A stretch of DNA of 64,000 nt, from positions 161,790-225,789 of the forward strand of contig NZ_JAZDCH010000010.1 in the NCBI RefSeq assembly GCF_036311905.1, in the 5' to 3' direction. Position numbers and translations under genes: made by a program. Below are positions 1-8,785 of this stretch, piece by piece; position 1 is the stretch's first letter, and the number at the start of each line of letters is the position of its first letter. This DNA comes from Brachybacterium sp036311905 (GTDB lineage Bacteria; Actinomycetota; Actinomycetes; Actinomycetales; Dermabacteraceae). Below the pieces are notes generated by a model that ran no database searches, had not been told where the DNA came from, and worked only from the letters and a program-made list of their open reading frames with translations.

Positions 1-21
1 TGGCAGCGCGACGAGGACTGA
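1..21 (+). CDS. C-terminal fragment of an upstream gene (WQRDED)
   Basis: Reading from base 1 in frame 1 gives six codons (WQRDED) and a TGA stop at 19-21. This could be the end of a gene that enters from the left; the pyrE promoter box starts about 50 bases later, which would suit a preceding transcription unit. Six codons are too few to identify anything, and the open frame may be chance. Confidence 0.3.
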   Translation, partial: WQRDED

Positions 22-71
22 TCCTGCCCGGGTGCCCCGGATGCGTCCCGGGTCGGGAGGGGCCGGTCCAT

Positions 72-77
72 TACGCT
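72..77 (+). promoter_or_regulatory. -10 box of leaderless pyrE
   Basis: TACGCT matches the actinobacterial TANNNT -10 pattern. It is followed by exactly six bases and then the ATG of pyrE, so the predicted transcript starts at the start codon. No clear -35 is visible and there is no Shine-Dalgarno sequence. Confidence 0.6.
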
Positions 78-83
78 GACCGC

Positions 84-695
84 ATGTCCGAGACCAGCGC
101 CTCCGCCTCCGCCCGTTCGACCGTCGATCCCGCTCTCGCCGCCGACCGCGAGCGCCTGCGCGAGCTGATCCGCGACCTCGCCGTCGTGCGCGGGAAGGTC
201 ACGCTCTCCTCGGGCGTCGAGGCGGACCACTACGTCGACCTGCGGCGCATCACCCTCCACCACGAGGCCTCGCCGCTCGTCGGCCGGGTCATGCTGGACC
301 TGCTGCGACGCGAGGGCCTGGTGCCCGGTGTCGAGGCCGTCGGCGGGCTGACCCTCGGCGCGGATCCGGTCGCGACCTCGATCCTGCACGCCTCCGCCGC
401 CGACGCGGACTCGCCCGCGCTCGACGCCTTCGTGGTGCGCAAGGCGCAGAAGTCCCACGGCCTGCAGCGCCGCATCGAGGGACCCGAGGTCTCCGGCCGA
501 CGGGTGGTCGCTGTCGAGGACACCTCCACCACCGGCGGCAGCGTGCTGACCGCGTGCGAGGCGCTCACGGAGGCGGGGGCGGAGATCGCGGCGGTCGCCG
601 TGATCGTGCACCGCGCCGACGCCTCCCGCGAGGCCGTCGAGCAGGCCGGCTATCGCTACCTCGCCGCGTACGACATCTCCGAGCTCGAGATCTGA
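84..695 (+). CDS. pyrE: Orotate phosphoribosyltransferase
   Basis: Transfers the phosphoribosyl group of PRPP to orotate to give OMP, the fifth step of de novo pyrimidine synthesis, in the cytoplasm. The 203-residue protein carries the type I PRTase PRPP loop VVAVEDTSTTGGS at residues 141-153 and an upstream KAQKSHG segment typical of the flexible active-site loop. Length is normal for actinobacterial PyrE. The ATG at 84 is six bases after TACGCT, which supports a leaderless start. It stands alone here, convergent with the metallopeptidase gene. The assignment is firm. Confidence 0.95.
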   Translation: MSETSASASARSTVDPALAADRERLRELIRDLAVVRGKVTLSSGVEADHYVDLRRITLHHEASPLVGRVMLDLLRREGLVPGVEAVGGLTLGADPVATSILHASAADADSPALDAFVVRKAQKSHGLQRRIEGPEVSGRRVVAVEDTSTTGGSVLTACEALTEAGAEIAAVAVIVHRADASREAVEQAGYRYLAAYDISELEI

Positions 696-744
696 GCCGC
701 CCGCACGGGCGGGGCGGAGCGGCGAGCCGGTCCCGCCATCGCGA

Positions 745-1674
745 TCAGACCTCGTCGACCGCGAAGGTGTCGCAGGCCTGGACGGTGCCCTCGGAGTAGC
801 CGACGGTGAACCAGTGCTGGCGCTGCTCGGAGGAGCCGTGGGTCCAGGACTCGGGGTTGACCTGGCCGCCGGCGACGTCGCCCTGGATGTGGTCGTCGCC
901 CACGGCGCTCGCGGCGGACAGCGCCGAAGCGATGTCCTCGTCGGTGAGCGGGGCGAGCATCGGCTGGCCCTGGTCGTCGGTCGTGGCCGACGCGTGGTGG
1001 GCCCACACCCCCGCGTAGCAATCGGCCTGCAGCTCGAGCCGCACGGCGTCGGACTGCGGGCCGGTGCCGCTGCGGTCCGCGGACTGCATCGCCCCGGAGA
1101 GGTACTGGACGTGGTGCCCGTACTCATGGGCGACCACGTACATCTTCGCGAGCTGTCCGCCGTCGGCCCCGAACCGGGACGAGAGGGAGTCGAAGAAGTC
1201 GACGTCCACGTAGATCGTGGAGTCGGCGGGGCAGTAGAACGGGCCGACGTCGGCCGTCGCCGCGCCGCACCCCGTCTGCACCGACTGCGAGAAGACGATG
1301 CCCTGCGGCTCCACGAACTCCCAGCCCGCCTCGGGCGCGAGCTGCGCCCACAGCGAGTCGCCGGACTCGATCGTGGCCTGGACCAGGCACTCGTCGTCGG
1401 CGTTCGCATCCGCGCCGCTGGTGCACTGCTCGAGCACCCCGCCCTGGCCGCTCTGCCCCTGGGAGGTGCCGCCGCCCGCGACGAGGTCCATCACCTGGCC
1501 GGGGGAGAGGATCCCGGTCATCATCAGCACGAGCAGCACCACGAGGATCACGCAGCCGCCGGCGCCGCCGATCTTCAGCCCGCCGCCGCCGGGCCGGAAG
1601 CCGCCGCCGGTGCCGCCCCCGCCGGAGCGCGCCACGTTGTCCGATCGGATCTCGGCGTTGGGATTGAAGCTCAT
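745..1674 (-). CDS. Neutral zinc metallopeptidase (YpfJ family)
   Basis: Predicted membrane-anchored zinc peptidase of the YpfJ/PF04228 family. The ATG at 1674 gives 309 residues starting MSFNPNAEIRSD, the usual beginning of this family; an in-frame extension upstream to 1911 looks non-coding. A Gly-rich segment precedes one transmembrane helix (VILVVLLVLMM, about residues 38-55), and the rest should lie outside the membrane. The zinc site is HEYGHHVQ near residue 180, with a following ELQAD segment that fits the third-ligand region. The substrate is unknown for the family. It converges on pyrE. Confidence 0.88.
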   Translation of the reverse strand: MSFNPNAEIRSDNVARSGGGGTGGGFRPGGGGLKIGGAGGCVILVVLLVLMMTGILSPGQVMDLVAGGGTSQGQSGQGGVLEQCTSGADANADDECLVQATIESGDSLWAQLAPEAGWEFVEPQGIVFSQSVQTGCGAATADVGPFYCPADSTIYVDVDFFDSLSSRFGADGGQLAKMYVVAHEYGHHVQYLSGAMQSADRSGTGPQSDAVRLELQADCYAGVWAHHASATTDDQGQPMLAPLTDEDIASALSAASAVGDDHIQGDVAGGQVNPESWTHGSSEQRQHWFTVGYSEGTVQACDTFAVDEV

Positions 1675-1879
1675 GCGCACAGGGTAAGCCCAGGAACTCC
1701 TGCGACAGGGCGGAACGATCCAGGTGATCCGGGGGTGCCGTGAGGCGGTCGCGGGGACGATCCGTGAACATGCTGGGGAGCTTCCCCCGCGGTGAGGAAT
1801 CGCCGGGGCGCGGATCCCTAGGATGGAGGGGCCGGTCCCCGGCGCCCCGACCCCGCCGACCGACCCCCGGGAGAACACC

Positions 1880-2557
1880 GTGAACATCGTCGACTGGGCG
1901 ATCTCGACCATGGACGCCCTCGGACCGATCGGCGTCTTCCTGCTGATCTTCCTCGAGAACGTCTTCCCGCCGATCCCCTCCGAGGTGATCCTGCCGCTCG
2001 CGGGCGTGGCCTCCGCCGGGCCGAGCCAGTCGTACTGGCTGATGCTGCTGGCCTCGATCGCCGGCTCCGTCGCCGGTGCCTGGCTGCTCTACGGGATCGG
2101 GCGCCTGCTGGGCCCCGAGCGGCTGCGGGTGATCTTCATCCGCCTCCCGCTCGTGCACGTCGAGGACTACGACAAGACCGTCGCCTTTATGGACCGCCAC
2201 GGCTACAAGGCCATCTTCTTCGGCCGCTTCGTGCCCGGCATCCGCTCCCTGATCTCGATCCCCGCGGGCCTGTACGCGATGCCGCTGGGCAAGTTCACGC
2301 TGCTGACCGCGCTGGGCAGCGGGATCTGGAACACGATCTTCATGACCATCGGGTATTTCATGGGCTCGAACTGGACCGTGATCGAGCCCTACACCGACGT
2401 CTTCTCGAACGTCGTCTACGTGCTCATCGTGCTGGTCGCGGCCTGGTTCGGGATCAGGCTCCTGCTGCGCGAGCGGAAGCGCCGCGCGCTGGGTCTGCCC
2501 GATCCCGACGCCGACGAGCTCGCCGAGCTCGAGGAGGAGAAGGCCGAAGGGCGATGA
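1880..2557 (+). CDS. DedA family membrane protein (VTT domain)
   Basis: Integral membrane protein of the DedA/VTT superfamily, members of which are linked to undecaprenyl-phosphate or lipid flipping. Family motifs are present: ENVFPPIPSE at residues 26-35 and GRFVPGIRS near 115-123, followed by a GIWN segment. About five to six hydrophobic helices and a charged C-terminal tail are visible; length is 225 residues. The GTG at 1880 is chosen because GGGAG lies about seven bases upstream and the earlier ATG at 1823 sits inside a -10-like TAGGAT (1819-1824). The 3' end overlaps the methyltransferase gene by ATGA, so the two are probably co-translated. Confidence 0.9.
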   Translation: MNIVDWAISTMDALGPIGVFLLIFLENVFPPIPSEVILPLAGVASAGPSQSYWLMLLASIAGSVAGAWLLYGIGRLLGPERLRVIFIRLPLVHVEDYDKTVAFMDRHGYKAIFFGRFVPGIRSLISIPAGLYAMPLGKFTLLTALGSGIWNTIFMTIGYFMGSNWTVIEPYTDVFSNVVYVLIVLVAAWFGIRLLLRERKRRALGLPDPDADELAELEEEKAEGR

Positions 2558-3204
2558 CGGAGGCGTCCCCCGCGACGGAGGAGCCGCGCGAGGTCGGCGT
2601 CGGACCCCATCCCGAGCCCTGGCCCGAGGACCCGCGGCTGGACCCCGAGCTGCTCGAGAACGGCGATCGCCGCAATGTCGAGGACCGCTTCCGCTACTGG
2701 CGGCGCGACGCGATCGTCGCCGAGCTCGACACCCGCCGCCACGACCTCCACGTCGCGATCGAGAACCTCGAGCACGACGCGAACATCGGCTCCGTGGTGC
2801 GCACCGCCAACGCCTTCGCCGTCGGCGCCTTCCACATCGTCGGCCGACGCCGCTGGAACCGGCGCGGCGCCATGGTCACCGACCGCTACCAGCACGAGAT
2901 CCACCACGCCGACGCCGACGGACTCATCGCCTGGGCGCGCGCGGAGGGGCGGCCGCTGGTCGCGATCGACCTCGTGCCCGGCGCGCTGCCGCTCGAGCGC
3001 ACCCGACTGCCGCGGAACGCGGTGCTCGTGGTCGGCCAGGAGGGACCGGGCGTGAGCCCCGAGATCCTCGCCGCCGCCGACCTCGTCGTGGGCATCACCC
3101 AGTTCGGGTCGACCCGCTCGATCAACGTCGCCGCCGCGGCCGCGATCGCGATGCACGCCTGGATCCTGCAGCACGCCGACATCCCCGAGGGGCCGCTGCG
3201 CTGA
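2554..3204 (+). CDS. TrmH/SpoU-family RNA 2'-O-methyltransferase
   Basis: SPOUT-fold methyltransferase that should transfer a methyl group from S-adenosylmethionine to a ribose 2'-OH in tRNA or rRNA. All three SpoU motifs are seen in the 216 residues: NIGSVVRTAN near 76, VVGQEGPGVS near 159, and GSTRSINVA near 185, which form the trefoil knot. The ATG overlaps the dedA stop codon. The first 40 residues are Pro/Glu-rich. The precise target nucleotide cannot be read from the sequence. Confidence 0.88.
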   Translation: MTEASPATEEPREVGVGPHPEPWPEDPRLDPELLENGDRRNVEDRFRYWRRDAIVAELDTRRHDLHVAIENLEHDANIGSVVRTANAFAVGAFHIVGRRRWNRRGAMVTDRYQHEIHHADADGLIAWARAEGRPLVAIDLVPGALPLERTRLPRNAVLVVGQEGPGVSPEILAAADLVVGITQFGSTRSINVAAAAAIAMHAWILQHADIPEGPLR

Positions 3205-3288
3205 GCCTGCCGGAGAGGACGCCGGCGCAGCACGACGGGCGACTGTCCATGCGGGACCTCGGCCCGGGAAGGGTCAGGCGCGCTGTGG

Positions 3289-3339
3289 AACAATGAGCCC
3301 GATCGGACGACCCGCGCCCCCTGGCGCCCGGAGGTCGTC
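3289..3339 (+). promoter_or_regulatory. fbaA promoter box and 5' leader stem-loop
   Basis: AACAAT at 3289-3294 resembles the -10 boxes used nearby and would start the transcript near 3301. The leader then folds almost at once: GACGACC (3306-3312) pairs with GGTCGTC (3333-3339), with GCGCC/GGCGC nested inside (3314-3327). A 5'-terminal hairpin of this kind can stabilise abundant mRNAs. Promoter position is an inference; the stem is seen directly. Confidence 0.4.
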
Positions 3340-3369
3340 ACGGACTCCCATCGACGAAGGAGAACCCCC

Positions 3370-4386
<1,017 letters not shown>

Positions 4387-4395
<9 letters not shown>

Positions 4396-4590
4396 TCGAC
4401 GAGCTGTGAGCCCGCAGTCGTCGGCGAGGTACGAGTCGGCGGCGCAGGGCGAACGGCAGGAGATCAGGCAGTCGGACACGCCTGATCGACGAGCTGTGAG
4501 CCCGCAGTCGTCGGCGAGGTACGAGTCGGCGGCGCAGGGCGAACGGCAGGAGATCAGGCAGTCGGACACGCCTGATCGACGAGCTGTGAG
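4387..4590. repeat. Two perfect 90-bp tandem repeats plus a 24-bp partial copy
   Basis: Copies at 4387-4476 and 4477-4566 are identical, and 4567-4590 repeats the first 24 bases. Copy 1 starts inside the last codons of fbaA, so each unit contains the stop-codon context GCCTGATCGACG. At each junction GATCAGGC and GCCTGATC form an 8-bp stem with a 10-base loop (4462-4487 and 4552-4577). Perfect identity suggests recent duplication. Related sequence lies after pstB. Confidence 0.95.
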
Positions 4591-4606
4591 CTGAGCTCAG
4601 ATCAGC

Positions 4607-4637
4607 GAGGCCCCCGGAGCGTTGCTCCGGGGGCCTC
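4607..4637 (+). terminator. Intrinsic terminator after fbaA
   Basis: A perfect 14-bp stem GAGGCCCCCGGAGC/GCTCCGGGGGCCTC with a GTT loop is followed by GTTGT. It lies between convergent fbaA and the DUF2516 gene and could end transcription from both sides. Confidence 0.85.
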
Positions 4638-4657
4638 GTTGTATCCGTCGGCCGTGC

Positions 4658-4984
4658 TCACCAGCGGCGGCGCGGCCCCTGGGCGCGGCCCATGACGCGC
4701 CGCAGAGCGGGCAGCACGTCCGCGAGGAAGACCCCGGCGATGACGATGCCGATGAGCATGAACAGCATCGAGGCGCCGCCGTTGCCGATCGGGTAGGGCA
4801 GCGACAGGAAGCCGAGCAGCATCGCGACCCCGGTCAGCACGCACCAGAACACCTTCGAGCGCTTGCCTGCCGCGGTGTACGCGTCGGGGCGGAAGCGCAG
4901 GGCGTTCACGAAGGCCCACACCTCGACGGCGAGCAGGGCGAGGGCGAGCACGGCGAGGATCCACATCTGGATGAGGGCGATCAT
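4658..4984 (-). CDS. DUF2516 family small membrane protein
   Basis: A 108-residue protein with three hydrophobic helices (about residues 4-26, 46-64 and 72-92) and a basic C-terminus (RRVMGRAQGPRRRW), matching the actinobacterial DUF2516 family of unknown function. The start ATG at 4984 is six bases downstream of TATCCT (minus strand, 4991-4996), so it looks leaderless. The open frame continues far upstream but that part is non-coding shadow of the next gene. It lies between the fbaA terminator and the FUSC-type gene. Confidence 0.8.
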   Translation of the reverse strand: MIALIQMWILAVLALALLAVEVWAFVNALRFRPDAYTAAGKRSKVFWCVLTGVAMLLGFLSLPYPIGNGGASMLFMLIGIVIAGVFLADVLPALRRVMGRAQGPRRRW

Positions 4985-4990
4985 CGCCTC

Positions 4991-4996
4991 AGGATA
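4991..4996 (-). promoter_or_regulatory. -10 box of leaderless DUF2516 gene
   Basis: On the minus strand TATCCT is followed by six bases (GAGGCG) and the ATG of the DUF2516 gene, the spacing seen at many other genes in this window. Confidence 0.55.
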
Positions 4997-5058
4997 CGGT
5001 CGCGTGCTGAAGGTCCTTCGAGGACGGACCGCCTCGGGTCCGGGTGGGGAGGGACGCC

Positions 5059-6345
5059 TCAGCGGGTGCGATCCGGGTCCGAGCGGTCGGTGATCAGCAG
5101 CTCGAGCGCCTCGGTGGTGGCGGGCGGCTCGAGCGCCCGCATCTCCCGGGTGAGGGGGCGCGGCCCGATCGCCTCGCCGTCGGCCGCGACCACCAGGCTG
5201 GGCAGGAACCTCTTGGCCTCGACGGCGCTCAGCCCGGTCGATTGCAGCAGGTCGATCGCGAGGGAGCGCAGCTGGATGGTGAGGGTCACGCCCTCGAAGT
5301 GCCCGGCCCGCCCGGGCCGGGTTCCCTCGTCGTTCTGAAGCAGCATCTCGGGGGTGAGATAGGAGCAGAACAGCCGAAGCCGACGCCGCGCCTCGGTGAA
5401 GTCGACCTCGTCGCGCTGCACGGCCTCCCGCAGGGCACCGACCGCGTCCCGCGCGGCGAGCAGCGCGTCGGCGAGCCGCGAGTGGGCATCGCCGTGGACC
5501 GCCTCGAGGAACTCGACCTCGCGGCGGGCGATGACGCGCATATTCCGCATCGCCCGGTCCGAGCCGATCAGGAGGTGCTGCAGCCGCTCGACCTGGTGGG
5601 CGTGCCGCACGCCGGTCGGGGAGAAGGTCGCCATCTCGTTGGCGACGTCGTTGGCGAGGGTCCACTCGTCGGTGTACTTCTGGGAGCTGGAGCGCAGGCT
5701 CACGAGGGCCGCCCGCGCGACGCCGTGATCGCCGCTGCGGGCGGCGAGGGCGAGGGCCACGAGCGTGTCGTCGAGCTCGCCGAAGAACGAGCAGGCGGCG
5801 CGGGCCTGCAGGCGCAGCGGGTTCCCCGACAGCAGCAGGTGCACGACGATCGCGACGGTCACGCCGGTCAGGGCGTCGAGCACCCGCCCGCCCGGGGTCA
5901 TCCCCGGGGTGACCGGCATGATCATCACCAGCAGCGACTGGATCGCGGTCTGGAAGCCGAACAGCGAGGACTTGTCGATGAAACGGGCCAGCAGCCCGGC
6001 GACCAGCACCACCACGAAGATCTGCCAGGTGCCGGAGCCGAGCAGGGAGCGGGCCAGCTCGCCGAGGAGCACGCCGAGCATGACGCCCGACGCCAGCTCG
6101 ACGACCTTGCGCATCTTCTTCTCGATGCCGAAGCCGATGATGATGAAGGCGACGATCGAGGAGAAGAAGGGATGCTCGTGGTTCCACAGGAATCCCGAGA
6201 CGAGATAGGCGAGGGACGCGGCGAGGGCGGCGCGGGCGACGGTCAGGGCGTCGGACCGCCCGCGGGAGAACCCGGTGGTGAACCAGCCGGTGATCGCACC
6301 GCGGGCCCGCTCGGGCCAGGGCGCGGGGGAGGAGAGGGGGCTCAT
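5059..6345 (-). CDS. FUSC family (aromatic acid exporter-like) membrane protein
   Basis: A 428-residue protein whose N-terminal half holds about six membrane helices, including FFSSIVAFIIIGFGIEKKMRK and the following VMLGVLLGELA segment, the pattern of FUSC/fusaric-acid-resistance-like exporters. The C-terminal half is soluble, helical and charged, as in one-repeat actinobacterial FUSC proteins. It probably exports small organic acids or helps envelope homeostasis, but substrate is unknown. Its ATG overlaps the end of the upstream hypothetical gene by four bases, so the two form an operon. Confidence 0.75.
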   Translation of the reverse strand: MSPLSSPAPWPERARGAITGWFTTGFSRGRSDALTVARAALAASLAYLVSGFLWNHEHPFFSSIVAFIIIGFGIEKKMRKVVELASGVMLGVLLGELARSLLGSGTWQIFVVVLVAGLLARFIDKSSLFGFQTAIQSLLVMIMPVTPGMTPGGRVLDALTGVTVAIVVHLLLSGNPLRLQARAACSFFGELDDTLVALALAARSGDHGVARAALVSLRSSSQKYTDEWTLANDVANEMATFSPTGVRHAHQVERLQHLLIGSDRAMRNMRVIARREVEFLEAVHGDAHSRLADALLAARDAVGALREAVQRDEVDFTEARRRLRLFCSYLTPEMLLQNDEGTRPGRAGHFEGVTLTIQLRSLAIDLLQSTGLSAVEAKRFLPSLVVAADGEAIGPRPLTREMRALEPPATTEALELLITDRSDPDRTR

Positions 6346-6776
6346 GGGCGGACCGGATCCTCTCGCCGCAGGCGCAGCAGCTCGGTGAGCTCGAAGGTGT
6401 CGCCATCACGCGCACCGCGTCCGACGACGAGCGGGGCCGGGGAGGGCTCCGGGTCCGCGCCGCGCAGCCGGGCCAGCAGCCCGCCCTCGACCCGCATCAC
6501 GTAGTAGTTGCCCGCAGCGTCCACGGCGAGGGACCGGTCCTGCTTGAGATACCAGCCCTGCAGCGAGGTGCGCAGCGTGCCGCTCCCTGTGAACGGCCGG
6601 GCCCGCAGGGGGATCGGGTCGATCCCGGCGGCGGCGTACCCGGCGACGGCCTCCCGGATGAGGGCGGTGGCCCGCTCGTGCTCGTCCTGGCGGGCGGCGC
6701 GCAGGGCCTGCTCCTTGGCCTCGACCACCTCGCGGCGGTGCCGGATCCACTCGGCCTGATCGTCCTGCGCGCTCAT
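6342..6776 (-). CDS. Hypothetical protein, coupled to the FUSC-type gene
   Basis: Not recognised. The 144-residue protein has an N-terminal charged helix (residues 10-45, rich in E, R, A), a compact middle with GTLRTSLQGWYLKQDRSLAV, and an RGARDGDTFELTELL end, all predicted cytoplasmic. The ATG at 6776 is chosen because AACAAT lies seven bases before it; an ATG nine bases earlier (6785) overlaps that box. The stop overlaps the start of the FUSC-type gene by four bases, so translation is probably coupled. Confidence 0.65.
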   Translation of the reverse strand: MSAQDDQAEWIRHRREVVEAKEQALRAARQDEHERATALIREAVAGYAAAGIDPIPLRARPFTGSGTLRTSLQGWYLKQDRSLAVDAAGNYYVMRVEGGLLARLRGADPEPSPAPLVVGRGARDGDTFELTELLRLRREDPVRP

Positions 6777-6876
6777 GGCGTCCATTGTTCCAGGTGGGCG
6801 GGCGCACCGTCCGGGAGACGGCGTGGGAGGTGCGTGAAGGTGCCGCGCAGGTGGGCCCGGGCTTGCGGGCGCGGGC

Positions 6877-7998
6877 TCAGAGCTTCGCGGTCGCGGGGCG
6901 CTCGCCGTGGTCGCGGGCCACGACGATCGGCTCCTGGGCGGCGTCCACCCAGGTCACGCGATCCTCGCCGGATGAGTCGGCGACCGCGACCCCCACGCTC
7001 AGCGGGGCGTCGAGCGGCACCGCGCGGCGCACCACGGCGAGGGCGATCGGTCCCAGATCGGCGTGCAGCGCGGAGGAGGTGACGGTGCCGACTGCTTTCC
7101 CGTCGGCCCCGCCGAGGCGCACCTCGCCGCCCACCCCGACCGGGAGGTCCTGCGAGCCGTCGAGGTGCAGCATGACCAGCCGGCGCGGCGGCTGGCCGAG
7201 GTTGAGCACCTTCGCGACCGTCTCCTGGCCGCGGTAGCAGCCCTTCGCCGTGTGCACCGCGGTGCGCAGCAGGTCGAGCTCGTGCGGGATGGTGCGCTCG
7301 TCGATCTCGCGGGCGGCGCGGGCCCGATGGTCCGCGATCCGCAGTGCCTCCCAGGAGGACATGCCGGCCAGCTGCTCCCCGGCCCAGGGGAGGCCACGGA
7401 GGGCCGCCGCGTCGAGCACGGTGAGGACGGCGCCGACGGGATCCTCCGGATCCGGCCCGTAGGCCACGCCGCCGGGGGCGACCTGCGGCCAGGGCTCGGC
7501 CCAGACGGCCACCGGATCGGGCAGGCCGAGACCGGGGAGCACCTCGGCCGCGGGTGCGAGAGCGCCGAGGACCCGCAGGTCGTCGCGGTCGATCAGCTCG
7601 ACGCGGGCGGCGAAGCGCATCATCTCGAGGTAGCGCCGCAGGCCGGCCCGCGCTCCCGCGTCGAGTATCAGCAGCAGCGCCTCCTCCTCGAGGACCACCG
7701 AGGAGGCGAGATGCTCGACGCGACCCTGCGGAGAGAGCACGGCGAGGCTCGCCGAGGAGCCGACGGGGGTGCCGGCGAGGACCTGGCTGGTGATGGTGGT
7801 CATCCAGGTGCGGGCGTCGGTGCCGCGCACCTCGAGCAGCTCGAGCTGGCCGAGGTCGACGACCGCGCGCCGGTCCAGGAGCCGACGCTGCTCGCGCAGC
7901 GGGGCGCCATAGTGCACGGGCACCGCGGCGTCGGGGCCCTCGCCGAGCACCGCCCCGGTGACGAACAGCGGACGATGGGCGCCGACGGGCTCAGGCAC
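6877..7998 (-). CDS. YgfZ/GcvT-domain folate-binding protein
   Basis: Tetrahydrofolate-binding protein of the YgfZ family, which assists repair or synthesis of Fe-S clusters; it is related to the glycine-cleavage T-protein. The diagnostic motif KGCYRGQE occurs near residue 252 of 373. The GTG start at 7998 lies inside the 3' end of the nitrobindin-like gene (8-base overlap GTGCCTGA), so it is translationally coupled as the third gene of a small operon with that gene and a 33-residue membrane protein. Confidence 0.88.
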   Translation of the reverse strand: MPEPVGAHRPLFVTGAVLGEGPDAAVPVHYGAPLREQRRLLDRRAVVDLGQLELLEVRGTDARTWMTTITSQVLAGTPVGSSASLAVLSPQGRVEHLASSVVLEEEALLLILDAGARAGLRRYLEMMRFAARVELIDRDDLRVLGALAPAAEVLPGLGLPDPVAVWAEPWPQVAPGGVAYGPDPEDPVGAVLTVLDAAALRGLPWAGEQLAGMSSWEALRIADHRARAAREIDERTIPHELDLLRTAVHTAKGCYRGQETVAKVLNLGQPPRRLVMLHLDGSQDLPVGVGGEVRLGGADGKAVGTVTSSALHADLGPIALAVVRRAVPLDAPLSVGVAVADSSGEDRVTWVDAAQEPIVVARDHGERPATAKL

Positions 7999-8638
7999 GA
8001 TGCAGCTCCAGGGAGACGAAGGGGGCGAGATCCGGGTGGGGATCCGCGGCGGTGACGGGCAGGCGCCGCTCCCACAGCCACATCATCCGGCCGGCGATGT
8101 AGCCGAACATGCGGGTGTCGGTGACCAGCGGACGACCGTCGGCCGCGCTCTCACCCAGGGCGAGCTGGACGCGCGGTCCGCGGACCTCGCCGCGCCAGGT
8201 CTCGGAGTGCTCCTGCCCGGTCTCCCCGTCCCGGCGCGTGACCTGCGCGGTCAGGGCGTGAGAGAGGAAGGCGGCGGGGTCGCCGGGGCGGGCGGCGCGC
8301 GCCGCGGCGAGGTCCTGCCCCGGCAGCGGTTCGCCGACGGTCCACACGCCGTCCTCGCGCAGCAGCAGACGGCGCGAGGCCTCGGCGGCGACGGGCTGCG
8401 CGGCGGCGAAGGCGCTCGTGGGAGGCAGGGGGGCGGAGTCGTCCAGCTCGTGGATCACCGAGCGCCAGGCGAGGGTGCCGTCCGGGCGGGCGGTGGTGGT
8501 GAGGGTCTGCTCGATCCGTCGGTCGGGGGCGTCGGCGTCCCCCGCACGATGGACCGCGCCCGAGCCCGACCATGATCCGACCAGCCAGGCCAGGGGGTAG
8601 AGCGACGGGGGGAGGCTGGGGTCCAGCTCGATCGGCAT
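7991..8638 (-). CDS. FABP/nitrobindin-like heme-binding domain protein
   Basis: A 215-residue beta-barrel protein of the FABP-like/nitrobindin family (DUF1794), whose characterised members bind heme b and interact with nitric oxide or peroxynitrite. The hallmark GSWSGSG lies at residues 21-27 after LAWLV. The C-terminal LELHRA could hold the axial His, but I cannot confirm it. It sits eight bases downstream of the 33-residue membrane protein gene and overlaps the YgfZ-like gene, a shared transcription unit that hints at a heme or Fe-S/oxidative-stress role. Confidence 0.8.
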   Translation of the reverse strand: MPIELDPSLPPSLYPLAWLVGSWSGSGAVHRAGDADAPDRRIEQTLTTTARPDGTLAWRSVIHELDDSAPLPPTSAFAAAQPVAAEASRRLLLREDGVWTVGEPLPGQDLAAARAARPGDPAAFLSHALTAQVTRRDGETGQEHSETWRGEVRGPRVQLALGESAADGRPLVTDTRMFGYIAGRMMWLWERRLPVTAADPHPDLAPFVSLELHRA

Positions 8639-8646
8639 GGTGCCGC

Positions 8647-8748
8647 TCAGCGGGAGAAGAGACGGAGCAGCACCAGGATCGTGAAGGCGAGGGTGCCGAG
8701 GCCCACGAGGACCACGAGCGCGATGAAGAACAGGCTGAGCACGGACAT
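8647..8748 (-). CDS. 33-residue single-helix membrane protein
   Basis: The minus strand encodes 33 residues: MSVLSLFF, then a continuous hydrophobic stretch (IALVVLVGLGTLAFTILVLL), ending RLFSR. This is one transmembrane helix with a short basic tail that should face the cytoplasm. It ends eight bases before the nitrobindin-like gene. Support that it is real: a TAGACT box on the minus strand (8756-8761) lies seven bases before its ATG, so it would be the leaderless first gene of the operon. I do not recognise a family. It may anchor or modulate the downstream products. Confidence 0.6.
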   Translation of the reverse strand: MSVLSLFFIALVVLVGLGTLAFTILVLLRLFSR

Positions 8749-8755
8749 GCCCGCG

Positions 8756-8761
8756 AGTCTA
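8756..8761 (-). promoter_or_regulatory. -10 box before the 33-residue membrane protein operon
   Basis: TAGACT on the minus strand is followed by seven bases and the ATG at 8748. It would serve the small membrane protein, the nitrobindin-like gene and the YgfZ-like gene. Confidence 0.5.
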
Positions 8762-8785
8762 CCGGGGAACCGAGGCCCCGCGGCC

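Noticed and set aside
4406..4594. A 62-codon ORF made of two identical 30-residue repeats
   Set aside because: It exists only because the 90-bp tandem repeat has a period divisible by three. It overlaps the 3' region of fbaA and its terminator region, has no ribosome site and no promoter box.
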